DNA of 64,000 nucleotides from Rhizobium viscosum (lineage in GTDB: Bacteria; Pseudomonadota; Alphaproteobacteria; Rhizobiales; Rhizobiaceae): the NCBI RefSeq assembly GCF_014873945.1, contig NZ_JADBEC010000001.1, positions 3,241,001 to 3,305,000 on the forward strand. The letters are read 5' to 3'. The translations under genes and the position numbers were made by a program. Under the pieces are notes generated by a model. The model was given only the letters and a program-made list of their open reading frames with translations. It was not told the DNA's origin and ran no database searches. This document shows positions 7,726-16,843 of this stretch, in pieces (position 1 is the first letter of the stretch; every line of letters begins with the position of its first letter).

Positions 7726-8289
7726 ATGAAGCGGCAATTGATTGCGGCCGTTACGGCAGTTGTTCTGGCAGGGCCTTGGGACGCTTCGGCCGAGGCTTCA
7801 TCACCCGTCCGGCCGATTGTACGCTTTGCCGATCTGCCCGATGTGGTGCGCGCGGATGTCGAGCCTGATGATGGCGACTGCCACATCGAAGAGCAGCGGC
7901 TTGCCCATGGCGACGCCCTCGAAGTGACCGACGAGACCGGGAAGAGACTGATCATCGTGCCCTGCGGCCCGGCTGGTGCCTATAACATGCCTTTCGCGAT
8001 CTACGGCGGTTATGGCAGCCAGATTTCTCGAACGGTCTTTCCGCTGAAGTTTTCAGAAACGACCGGCGATACGGCTTTCAACATCCGCTACGATGCGACG
8101 GAGAGGCATTTCACCTCCTTCGTGAAGGCACGTGGCATGGGCGATTGCGGCAGCTATTATACCTGGCGTGTAGCCGAGCCTGATAACACGGATTTCCTTG
8201 TTCTTGAGGAAGTGCGCATCAAGGAGGAATGCGATGCCAGGGCTGATGGCGGTCCGGCAACATGGCCACTCGTGTGGAAGCGCCAATGA
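7726..8289 (+). CDS. DUF1176-like periplasmic protein
   Basis: A 187-residue protein with a signal peptide (MKRQLIAAVTAVVLAGPWDA, cleavage near ASA-EA). The body resembles the DUF1176 family: an early acidic segment with a Cys (DDGDCHIEE), LIIVPCGPAGAYN in the centre, and GDCGSYYTWRV followed by a closing CD and WPLVW. Four cysteines suggest two disulfides. Function is unknown and the domain assignment comes from these motifs alone. Its TGA overlaps the ATG of the next gene, so the two are probably cotranslated. Confidence 0.68.
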   Translation: MKRQLIAAVTAVVLAGPWDASAEASSPVRPIVRFADLPDVVRADVEPDDGDCHIEEQRLAHGDALEVTDETGKRLIIVPCGPAGAYNMPFAIYGGYGSQISRTVFPLKFSETTGDTAFNIRYDATERHFTSFVKARGMGDCGSYYTWRVAEPDNTDFLVLEEVRIKEECDARADGGPATWPLVWKRQ

Positions 8290-8711
8290 CGGCAGGATAT
8301 TCCGGCACGCCGCTCACAAGGAAGCTGGGGCTTAAACCAGGACAGGCGGCCTTGCTCATCAATGTTCCCGATGGGCTGGCCGAGATCGGCGGGTTCGAGG
8401 GTTTTGCTGCGGTCGAACGGGTCTTGCCGACGGCCTCTGACCGGCAATTCGATTATATCCACGTCTTCGAAACACGTCGTGTGGCGTTGGAAGAGATGGC
8501 GGGGGCGCTAATCCGCGTCGTCAGGCCGGATGGCATGGTCTGGATATCCTGGCCGAAGAAGAGTTCGAAGGTGCCGACCAGTATTACCGAGGATGCATTA
8601 AGAGAGATCCTGTTGCCGACAGGTCTCGTCGACGTCAAGGTCTGCGCCATCGACGATATATGGTCGGGGCTGAAATTTATGATCCGCAAGGAATTGCGGA
8701 ATTCGCTTTAG
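8286..8711 (+). CDS. DUF3052 family protein
   Basis: A 141-residue soluble protein. It begins TAGYSGTPLTRKLGLKPGQA and contains FDYIHVFETRRV, MVWISWPKKSSKV and GLVDVKVCAIDDIWSGLKF, which together match DUF3052, a methyltransferase-like fold without clear catalytic residues. The start is ATG 8286, overlapping the previous stop in an ATGA arrangement; an earlier in-frame ATG at 8262 lies inside the preceding gene. The end overlaps by four bases the stop of the converging sugar dehydrogenase gene. Function is unknown. Confidence 0.75.
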   Translation: MTAGYSGTPLTRKLGLKPGQAALLINVPDGLAEIGGFEGFAAVERVLPTASDRQFDYIHVFETRRVALEEMAGALIRVVRPDGMVWISWPKKSSKVPTSITEDALREILLPTGLVDVKVCAIDDIWSGLKFMIRKELRNSL

Positions 8712-9865
8712 CCGGCCCGGTCTGCGGCGCGGGAAACCCGAAGCAATTCGCCATCATTCTCGTCGGTTACCATCAGCAATGCGCCATCGGGGGCCACGAT
8801 CACATCGCGGATGCGGCCGTAATCGCCTTCGAACATGCGCTCCTCGGCAGTGAAGGCGCCGCTCGCATCCCGCTGCATGCGCGACAGCAACTGGAATTTC
8901 AGGGCGGCGACGATGAAATTGCCGTTCCATTCGGGAAACATCTTGCCGCGATAGACGACGAGAGCGCCCGGAGCGATCGACGGATCCCAATAGTGCTGGG
9001 GCTGCTCGAGCCCTTCCTTTGCTGTCCCTTCGCCGATCTTGGCGCCGGAATAGTCGCGGCCATAGGTGATAACAGGCCAGCCGTAATTCTTGCCGGGCTC
9101 GGGATTGTTGATCTCGTCACCACCCTTTGCGCCATGCTCGACAGTGTAGAGCTTGCCGTCGGCACTATCGAAGGTGATGCCCTGCGGGTTGCGATGGCCC
9201 TTGGACCAGATCTCCGGTAGGGCTTTGCTGCTATTCTTGAAGGGATTGTCGGCGGGAATGCTGCCATCGGCATTAAGGTGGATGATGGAGCCGGCATCAT
9301 CCTTCCAGTCCTGCGAACGGTTGCGGTCACCGCGGTCGCCGACGCTGATGAACAACGAGCCGTCGGGGGCGATCGCGATGCGGGAGCCGTACTGGATGTT
9401 CCCGCGGGTAAAGTGCCGCATGGTGAAAATGGGCGTGACGTTTTTGAGGCTCTTTTCATCCGAGGAGAGCGTGGCGCTGAAAGCCTCGGTGCCGGAGCCC
9501 CGGTCACTGGCGGTTGCAGCGGTCAGATAGAGCTTTCGGCTGGTGGCGAAATCAGGGGCAAGCGCGACATCCATCAGGCCGCCCTGTCCGCGGGCGCTCA
9601 CTTTTGGCACGCCATCGATCGGATCGGAAACCTTGCCGTCGCGGATGATGCGCAGCCGCCCCGGCCGCTCCGTGACGATATAGCCACCGTCAGGCAGGAC
9701 CTCGACCGCCCAGGGATGCTCCAGCCCATCGGCGAGCTTCTGGACACGAACCGAAACTTCCTGCGTCCTGACGACGTCCCCGGTCTGGGCAAGGACTGGA
9801 CCTGCAAAAGCAGCGGCCCCTGCGAGCAGCGCGGCAAAACGGAAAGTCGAAATGGCGTCCATCAT
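8708..9865 (-). CDS. PQQ-dependent sugar dehydrogenase-like protein (GSDH/Asd family)
   Basis: A periplasmic protein of 385 residues with a signal peptide (about 1-25, ending GPVLA). The six-bladed beta-propeller fold of soluble aldose sugar dehydrogenases is indicated by HPWAVEVLPDGGYIVTERPG, RGQGGLMDVALAPDF, GSRIAIAPDGSLFISVGDRG, KGHRNPQGITFD, VEHGAKGGDEIN and YGWPVITYG. The His in GLEHPW and the RNPQG loop are family hallmarks near PQQ and calcium. These enzymes oxidise aldose sugars with PQQ. No PQQ biosynthesis gene is in the window, so the cofactor must come from elsewhere. ATG 9865 (or 9862) is chosen because it places the signal peptide at the N terminus. Confidence 0.85.
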   Translation of the reverse strand: MMDAISTFRFAALLAGAAAFAGPVLAQTGDVVRTQEVSVRVQKLADGLEHPWAVEVLPDGGYIVTERPGRLRIIRDGKVSDPIDGVPKVSARGQGGLMDVALAPDFATSRKLYLTAATASDRGSGTEAFSATLSSDEKSLKNVTPIFTMRHFTRGNIQYGSRIAIAPDGSLFISVGDRGDRNRSQDWKDDAGSIIHLNADGSIPADNPFKNSSKALPEIWSKGHRNPQGITFDSADGKLYTVEHGAKGGDEINNPEPGKNYGWPVITYGRDYSGAKIGEGTAKEGLEQPQHYWDPSIAPGALVVYRGKMFPEWNGNFIVAALKFQLLSRMQRDASGAFTAEERMFEGDYGRIRDVIVAPDGALLMVTDENDGELLRVSRAADRAG

Positions 9866-9970
9866 AATCCCCGTCGTCAGTTTGAGGGGAAGGTGGCGCG
9901 GGGGATGGGGCGCTTCAACGGTAATCGGCACTCCATAACGGTTTTGTGTTCTCGGGTTGATGAGAGCAGG

Positions 9971-10303
9971 TCAGTTGATTACGCGGGCAGGGAAGCGGGG
10001 ATCGAAATCAGCCTGTTGCAGTTCGGCGCTCATCATCCGTTGTGTGATGAAGCCGGTGCGCTTTGCTTCAGCTTTCAGGAAAAGCCCGCAGCCGATCAGC
10101 GCCATGCCGTAGAAGGCGAGGCAAACGATACCGACGGCGACCAGTTTCTCGACGATCGAAAGTCCGGGGAGACGGGGTCTCGGCGGTGCGGGCGGTGCCT
10201 CGTGGGCAGACGCTGCGGCCATGGCAAGTTCCAAATAGGTCGGCAGCGGCTCGAACGTATCGGCTTCCTCGGTCCAGCCGGAACGTTGCGGCTTAGCGGG
10301 CAT
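9971..10303 (-). CDS. hypothetical single-pass membrane protein
   Basis: A 110-residue protein whose first half is polar and proline-rich (PPAPPRPRLPG). One clear membrane helix follows (about 62-84, VEKLVAVGIVCLAFYGMALI), then a short basic tail. ATG 10303 follows GGGAGG. Its start overlaps the end of the upstream gene by 11 bases, so the two form an operon. I recognise no family; a role in assembly with the neighbouring membrane protein is only a guess from the overlap. Confidence 0.6.
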   Translation of the reverse strand: MPAKPQRSGWTEEADTFEPLPTYLELAMAAASAHEAPPAPPRPRLPGLSIVEKLVAVGIVCLAFYGMALIGCGLFLKAEAKRTGFITQRMMSAELQQADFDPRFPARVIN

Positions 10304-10592
10304 CGCGCTGACCTCCCGAGAGGACAAGGCCCTTGATGCGACGCAGCCAGATGGCAAGCCCGTTTGCGGCGACGAACGCGGTGAAAAGCACCGCTACGCC
10401 ATCCGTAATCTTCTGGTCGGCATAGGAAGCGTGGAGGGAACCGGAAGCCAGGGCCGGTCCGGCTTCGGCAATCGAAAAGAGGCAGAGCGTCACCACGACG
10501 CAGCTCGCAAAAGCGATGACCGCTACCATCAGTGACAGGGAAACCCGGCTTGCACGCATGCGTCCCGCCGCGCGTTCGTCTTCCAGAAACAT
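10293..10592 (-). CDS. hypothetical membrane protein, first gene of a two-gene operon
   Basis: A 99-residue protein with two predicted membrane helices: about 17-42 (SLSLMVAVIAFASCVVVTLC) and 65-84 (GVAVLFTAFVAANGLAIWLR). The tail is basic. GAGGGC precedes ATG 10592. The coding end overlaps the next gene by 11 bases. No family is recognised. Confidence 0.6.
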   Translation of the reverse strand: MFLEDERAAGRMRASRVSLSLMVAVIAFASCVVVTLCLFSIAEAGPALASGSLHASYADQKITDGVAVLFTAFVAANGLAIWLRRIKGLVLSGGQRDAR

Positions 10593-10888
10593 GGTATGCC
10601 CTCAATAACCAGTGTCGGATGGTGATAGAATACCGGTTTGATCTCGGCGCTCTCACGACCGAATTGCGGCATGCCGCGGCATTTGTTGCGGCTTATTCGT
10701 GGCAAATGGTAAACGGGCGATAACCTTGATTCTTAACGAATAAACGGACCCGACTTCAGAAACTGATTCAAGTTTTCGTGAGGCCGGACCTGCCGCCTGT
10801 GCTCACTCGTCGAAGCTCGGTTCAAGGTTCCGGATGCAGATGCGGCAATTGATCAATAAGAATCATCGCCGCCATCACGCCTTTGCGC

Positions 10889-10917
10889 TTGAAATGCTGT
10901 CATACATTGGACATAGA
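10889..10917 (+). promoter_or_regulatory. candidate promoter of aatA
   Basis: TTGAAA (10889-10894), a 17-base spacer and CATAGA (10912-10917) fit a sigma-70-type promoter, placing the transcript start about 55 bases before the aatA ATG. The rest of 10593-10977 holds no frame I can support. The assignment is by pattern only. Confidence 0.4.
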
Positions 10918-10923
10918 GCTTAG

Positions 10924-12180
<1,257 letters not shown>

Positions 12181-12201
12181 TCGGTAGCATCAGCCCCATC
12201 A

Positions 12202-12231
12202 AAAAAGCCCGCCAGAGATGGCGGGCTTTTT
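12202..12231 (+). terminator. intrinsic terminator of aatA
   Basis: A 12-bp perfect stem AAAAAGCCCGCC / GGCGGGCTTTTT has a six-base loop and a T-rich tail. The A tract on the other arm could also serve transcripts from the converging antiporter gene. Confidence 0.85.
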
Positions 12232-12304
12232 CTTTGTCTCACTTTTTGATTCAGCGTGCTTCGAAAGCGATTCCGCTTTTGGCGCTAAGTCGCTGATATC
12301 AGAT

Positions 12305-13399
12305 TCAAAGTCCGATCGCTGTCAGCATGATGAACGTGGCGAAGAGGATGAAATGCGTCATACCTTCGATGGCATTCGTCTCGCCGTCGTTGAGGTTGAT
12401 AGCCGCGGCGATCAGCGTGACCATGACCATCACCGTCTGCACCGGCGACATGGCCATGATGAAGGGCTGGCCCGTATAGAGCGCGATCGCTTCCATGACC
12501 GGTACGGTGAGGATAACCGTCGAGAGGGATGCGCCCATGGCGATGTTGACGGTTGCCTGCATGTGGTTGCGGAGTGCGGCCCTCAGGGCCGTCAAAATTT
12601 CAGGAGCAGCGGAGATGGCGGCAACCACGATCGCGGTCACGGCCACAGGAGCACCGCTATCCCGCAGGCCTTCGTTCATGAAGCCCGACATGAATTCCGC
12701 GAGCGCACCGATGATGACCACGCCGATGAGGATGATGGTAATCGAGGTCGCGACCGATCCTTCGTCGTGGTGTTCTTCAGGATGTTCCTTCTGCCGTTCC
12801 GAGCGCGGATAGCTGTAGGAGAAGAAATAGCTGTGCTGGCCGACCTGCATGCGCAGGAAAAGGCCGTAGAGCGCGATCATGGCGATAATGGTGAAGCCTG
12901 AATAATAGTGCCACTTGTCGTCGGGCACGAATTCCGGAACGATCATCGAGATGCCCATCGCGGTCAGGATCATCACGCCGTAGGTCTTGCCGGAATTGTC
13001 GTTATAGGGCTGCTCGCCATGCTTGAGGCCGCCGAGCAGGGCGGCTAGGCCGAGGATGCCGTTGATATCGAGCATGAGAGCCGAATAGATCGTGTCGCGA
13101 ACGAGTGTCGGCGACGTTTCCTCGCCGCTCATCATGATGCCGAGGATGATGACCTCGACAGCGACGGCCGAGAGCGTCAGGATCATCGTGCCGTAGGGAT
13201 CGCCGACCTTGATGGCCAGCAGTTCCGCGTGATGGGCGACGCGCATGGAGGCGAGCACGATGGTGGCGATCAGCGCGGCGGCGGCGAGAAGCGCCATGCC
13301 CCGGCCGGCATCCATGACCGAATGTTCCAGCAAGTAAGCGATAACAGCGACGATGACTGCCACGATCAGGAATTTTTCTTCCTTAAGATGCAATGCCAT
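12305..13399 (-). CDS. calcium/proton antiporter (ChaA-like, CaCA superfamily)
   Basis: A 364-residue inner-membrane protein with about eleven helices. The two inverted alpha repeats carry the acidic cation-binding segments: AVEVIILGIMMSGEETSPTL in the first half and ISAAPEILTALRAALRN in the second. A histidine- and acid-rich cytoplasmic loop lies between (KEHPEEHHDEGS). This is the ChaA pattern, exporting Ca2+, and possibly Na+ or K+, in exchange for protons. ATG 13399 is chosen; the frame stays open to a TTG at 13462 without a good ribosome site. It is transcribed alone. Confidence 0.85.
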   Translation of the reverse strand: MALHLKEEKFLIVAVIVAVIAYLLEHSVMDAGRGMALLAAAALIATIVLASMRVAHHAELLAIKVGDPYGTMILTLSAVAVEVIILGIMMSGEETSPTLVRDTIYSALMLDINGILGLAALLGGLKHGEQPYNDNSGKTYGVMILTAMGISMIVPEFVPDDKWHYYSGFTIIAMIALYGLFLRMQVGQHSYFFSYSYPRSERQKEHPEEHHDEGSVATSITIILIGVVIIGALAEFMSGFMNEGLRDSGAPVAVTAIVVAAISAAPEILTALRAALRNHMQATVNIAMGASLSTVILTVPVMEAIALYTGQPFIMAMSPVQTVMVMVTLIAAAINLNDGETNAIEGMTHFILFATFIMLTAIGL

Positions 13400-13638
13400 G
13401 TCTACCACCAGCGCCGATTTTGATTCCCTCGGGGAATCTAAGCCGGTGATTTTTCTATGCAAGCAGACTCGTCACTGATGAAATTTGCAGTCTGTGACGA
13501 TTAATGAAATACTGCTTTTCATACGGCAGCCGGAACCCAGATCGCGGCGTCCTCGAAATCTTCTCAAGCGGCCCGCGCTGAACCGGACATGATCCGGGAG
13601 CCTACGGATGCGCAACGATAAGAAGAGGAGACACATGC

Positions 13639-13920
13639 ATGGTCAAGGTGGTCTACGAAGTCGTACCGCATGACGGCGGCTGGGCCTACAAGCTTGGAGA
13701 CGTCTATTCCGAGGCATTTCCGAGTCACTCCGAGGCGCTCGAAGCAGCCCGCATCGTTGCGGCCGAGCAGCAGGTCGGCGGCGACTCCGCCGAGATCAGT
13801 TGGCAGGATGCGCAGGGCAAGTGGCATGAGGAATATGCCGAGGGTGGCGATCGTCCCGAGACCGAGGTGGTGGACGCTTTTACCAAGGGCCGTCCGCCCG
13901 AGGTTTCCCCAGAGCCCTGA
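13639..13920 (+). CDS. DUF2188 domain protein
   Basis: A 93-residue small soluble protein. The core VPHDGGWAYKLGDVYSEAFP followed by an alanine-rich helix (HSEALEAARIVAAEQQ) matches DUF2188, a small alpha/beta domain found in many bacteria. The tail is acidic and proline-rich. The ribosome site GAAGAGGAG (13622-13630) favours ATG 13639. Function is unknown, and no operon partner is visible. Confidence 0.72.
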   Translation: MVKVVYEVVPHDGGWAYKLGDVYSEAFPSHSEALEAARIVAAEQQVGGDSAEISWQDAQGKWHEEYAEGGDRPETEVVDAFTKGRPPEVSPEP

Positions 13921-13955
13921 TCTCCAGCCGATTTTCTGAGTCTTTCAGCGCGTCG

Positions 13956-14864
13956 TCAGGCGCGCGTTTCCTTGCATGACTTGAGATAGTTCAGCAGACC
14001 CCTGACCAGCGCGTCGAAGGTAATGCGGCAGCGCGGCGAGGTCTTGAGGCTCTCGTGCATGGCGACCCATGTGCCGAGCGGGATTTCGAATTCATCTGCC
14101 AGAATATGGACGAGATCGGGGTTCGGGCGGGCAAGCCCCGTCTGGCAGATGCCGATGCCTATGCCGGCGCGGATAGCGGTCAGATGCGCGAGATGATTGC
14201 TGGTGCGGAAGGCATAGGTGAGTTCGTCCATCAACGGATAGAGTTTGCGCATCATGCGGATATAGGCAGTCTGCCGGTCGAAGCCGATCAGGCGGTGGCC
14301 AGCAAGCTCGGACATGCTCTGAGGCATGCCGTGTCGTTCCAGATAACGGCGATGCGCGTGGAAGCCGAGCGGAATATCGCCGATGCGCCGTACCACCAGC
14401 GCGTCCTGCTGCGGCTCAGCCATGCGCACTGCGATATCCGCCTCCCGGTTCATGAGATCCTCCAGCGCATCGGATGCTGACAGCTCCACCTGCAGACCGG
14501 GATAGGCTTCCTGCAGATCGGCAATGATCGGCGGCAGTACCTCAATGGCGATCACCTCGCTAGCACTGATGCGCACGGTACCTTCCACCTTGTCGCGCTG
14601 GCTTGATGCGGTGCGCAGGAAGGCGGCCGTCGTCGTCGCCAACGTTTCGGCATAGGGCTGGAGGTCGAGTGCCACATCGGTCGGCAGCAGACCATTCGAG
14701 GAGCGGATGAAAAGCTCAGTGCCAACGGCCTCTTCCAGCGCATCGATATGGCGGCCGATCGTCGGCTGCGTCAGGCCGAGTTCCCGGGCGGCGGCCGAGA
14801 GTGATCCGTGGCGCAGCACGGTGAGAAAGGAGCGGTAGAAATCCCAACTGGGTTCGATATCCAT
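13956..14864 (-). CDS. LysR-family transcriptional regulator
   Basis: A 302-residue protein. The N-terminal winged helix shows FLTVLRHGSLSAAARELGLT followed by QPTIGRHIDALEEAVG, and the C-terminal periplasmic-binding-like effector domain runs from about residue 92. It is divergent from the epimerase-like gene, with 89 bases between the starts that carry repeats, so that gene is its likely target. The effector is unknown. Confidence 0.86.
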   Translation of the reverse strand: MDIEPSWDFYRSFLTVLRHGSLSAAARELGLTQPTIGRHIDALEEAVGTELFIRSSNGLLPTDVALDLQPYAETLATTTAAFLRTASSQRDKVEGTVRISASEVIAIEVLPPIIADLQEAYPGLQVELSASDALEDLMNREADIAVRMAEPQQDALVVRRIGDIPLGFHAHRRYLERHGMPQSMSELAGHRLIGFDRQTAYIRMMRKLYPLMDELTYAFRTSNHLAHLTAIRAGIGIGICQTGLARPNPDLVHILADEFEIPLGTWVAMHESLKTSPRCRITFDALVRGLLNYLKSCKETRA

Positions 14865-14915
14865 ATATTTATGTATATCTGCGGAACTTATTTAGTCAAT
14901 TTTGTTTATCTGCGG
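14861..14915. promoter_or_regulatory. candidate LysR operator with direct repeats
   Basis: TATCTGCGG occurs twice (14876-14884 and 14907-14915), 31 bases apart, or about three helical turns. An AT-rich imperfect palindrome (ATATA-TTTATG-TATAT, 14863-14878) overlaps the first copy. The arrangement suits the two-site binding of a LysR tetramer between its own gene and the divergent target. Confidence 0.4.
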
Positions 14916-14953
14916 CTGGAGGCATAGTCGTCTCATCGAACAAGGAGATGATC

Positions 14954-15976
14954 ATGAGCAGCGGATATCAGGACAAGAAACTGGCGCTCGTTCTGGGTGC
15001 TACCGGCGGTATCGGCGGCGCGGTCGCCCGCAAGCTGCAGGCGCGTGGCTGGACGGTCAGGGCGCTCAACCGCAACGCCGCCAAGGTGTCGGCGAGCGGG
15101 CAGGGCTTTCAGTGGGTGCAGGGTGACGCGATGAATGCCGCCGATGTTCGCAAGGCCGCGGAAGGTGCTGATCTTATCGTTCATGCCGTCAATCCGCCCG
15201 GCTACCGCGATTGGGAGAAGCTGGTTTTGCCGATGCTGGACAATACGATTGTCGCGGCTCGCGCCGTTGGTGCGCGCATCTTGCTGCCAGGGAACGTCTA
15301 TAATTTCGGGCCGGATGTCTTTCCGCTCGTGACGGAGGATAGTCCGCAACATCCGGTGACGAAGAAGGGCAAGATCCGCGTTGAGACAGAGAAGCGCCTG
15401 AAGGCTGCTTCCGAAACTGGCACCCACGTCATCATCGTTCGTGCCGGCGATTTCTTCGGGCCGGGTGCTACTGACAATAGCTGGTTCTCCGCTGCATTTG
15501 CCACGCCGGGCAAGCCTGTTGGTACGATCAAGAATCCGGCCAGGCCGGGTATCGGTCACCAATGGGCCTATCTGCCCGATGTCGCCGAGACGATGGTGCA
15601 GCTCGTCGAGCGGGCCGAGCGCCTCCCGGCTTTCGCCTGCTATCACATGAACGGTTTCTGGGATGGCGATGGCCGGCAGATGGCGGAGGCGGTCCGGCGT
15701 GTTGCCGGCGGCGCGGCGAAGATCGGTCGTTTCCCCTGGTTCGTGGTACCGCTGCTCGCTCCCTTCATGACGGTCATGAATGAGCTGAAGGAGATGCGTT
15801 ACCTCTGGAAGGTGACAGTGCGTATGAGGAACGACAAGTTGGTCGCCGAACTCGGAACCGAGCCGCACACGCCGATCGAGGAGGCGGTGCGCGCAACGCT
15901 CATCGCGCAGGGTTCCCTGCCGGAACCGCGTGGCGCGACGACGGTACCTCTCTCCAGCGTCGGGAAGGCGGGTTAG
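14954..15976 (+). CDS. NAD(P)-dependent epimerase/dehydratase-like protein
   Basis: A 340-residue extended-SDR protein. The N terminus has the Rossmann motif LVLGATGGIGGAVARKL, then ALNRNAAK for the cofactor ribose. The usual Tyr-x-x-x-Lys is not obvious; the segment GNVYNFGPDVFP stands near its place, so the catalytic function is uncertain and a reductase or a binding protein is possible. ATG 14954 is preferred to 14948 because AAGGAG at 14942-14947 would touch the earlier start. It is divergent from a LysR gene. The stop overlaps the end of the converging kinase gene by four bases. Confidence 0.75.
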   Translation: MSSGYQDKKLALVLGATGGIGGAVARKLQARGWTVRALNRNAAKVSASGQGFQWVQGDAMNAADVRKAAEGADLIVHAVNPPGYRDWEKLVLPMLDNTIVAARAVGARILLPGNVYNFGPDVFPLVTEDSPQHPVTKKGKIRVETEKRLKAASETGTHVIIVRAGDFFGPGATDNSWFSAAFATPGKPVGTIKNPARPGIGHQWAYLPDVAETMVQLVERAERLPAFACYHMNGFWDGDGRQMAEAVRRVAGGAAKIGRFPWFVVPLLAPFMTVMNELKEMRYLWKVTVRMRNDKLVAELGTEPHTPIEEAVRATLIAQGSLPEPRGATTVPLSSVGKAG

Positions 15977-16770
15977 GCCAGTTCGGCAAGCGCGATGCGG
16001 GCGACAGTCAGAGGCTTTTCTGCCGACACGTGGTCATCATCTTCGAGGAACCAGGCGGCGGAAAGGCCGGAATAGGCGGCTATCCATTTGAGCAGGCGGG
16101 TCGGCTCGATATCGGCCTCCTCGGAGACGATCGCAACCTGGCGCTTCAGACGAGCGGGGTCCGTTATCGTCGGAAGGTCTTCATTGGCAAAAATATTGGC
16201 AAAGTCGAAGCCGCGTTCGCCCCAGAGACGCTTGGGATCGATCGCCAGCCAGCCCCGTTCGCCGAAGTCGAGGATATTGCGGTGGTGGATATCGCCGTGA
16301 AGAATGCTGAGCTGTTGTGGCTCGGCCAGCAAAGCGCTTGCAGTTTTCCAGCAGTCGGCAAACGTGGCGCCATGGGTGAGGGCGGCCGGCTCTAGATCGC
16401 GGAACCAGCGCTTTAGCGGCGTGGAGTCATGGAGAGGGGTGGGGCGGGGCGCATGCAGCTTTGCCGCCGTGCGCAACATGATGCGGCTTGCCTCGTCATC
16501 CTCGCCGTTCATTGCCATATGCAGCAGCGAGCGTTTATCCGTCGCGCGCTCCAGCAGAACTGCATCATCTTCCTGGGCATAGACACGGGCTGCACCATCG
16601 CCGTCCCACCACTTCATCAGCAACGCACCTTCGCGCTCGCTGCTGTCGGTTGCGACTTTCAGCATGGCAGGCTTGCTCCGCCAGATGACTGGCAGGAGGC
16701 GGCTCGAATGGGTGATGATGGGTTCGCCGTCAGCAGTCAGCGACCAGCGTTCGAGATAGGGAGAAAACAT
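15973..16770 (-). CDS. aminoglycoside/hydroxyurea phosphotransferase-like kinase (APH(6) family)
   Basis: A 265-residue protein of the APH kinase fold. The N lobe has LKVATDSSEREGALLMKWWD with the ATP-binding Lys. The C lobe has the Brenner motif LSILHGDIHHRNILDFGERG and IDPKRLWGERGFDFANIF, with the metal-binding Asp. The pattern GDIHHRN with IDPK matches the streptomycin 6-kinase/hydroxyurea kinase family. Chromosomal members may act on unknown metabolites, so resistance is not shown. It converges on the epimerase gene with a four-base overlap. Confidence 0.8.
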   Translation of the reverse strand: MFSPYLERWSLTADGEPIITHSSRLLPVIWRSKPAMLKVATDSSEREGALLMKWWDGDGAARVYAQEDDAVLLERATDKRSLLHMAMNGEDDEASRIMLRTAAKLHAPRPTPLHDSTPLKRWFRDLEPAALTHGATFADCWKTASALLAEPQQLSILHGDIHHRNILDFGERGWLAIDPKRLWGERGFDFANIFANEDLPTITDPARLKRQVAIVSEEADIEPTRLLKWIAAYSGLSAAWFLEDDDHVSAEKPLTVARIALAELA

Positions 16771-16802
16771 TAGCGTAAGCTAGCGGCAATGGCCTGAAAA
16801 GG

Positions 16803-16826
16803 AAATCCCGCCGGTTGGCGGGATTT
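16803..16826. terminator. intrinsic terminator after the ene-reductase gene
   Basis: AAATCCCGCC, loop GGTT and GGCGGGATTT form a 10-bp perfect stem. On minus it lies 17 bases after the ene-reductase stop and is followed by CCTTTT. Confidence 0.75.
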
Positions 16827-16843
16827 CTGTTTGTCTAAGACGA

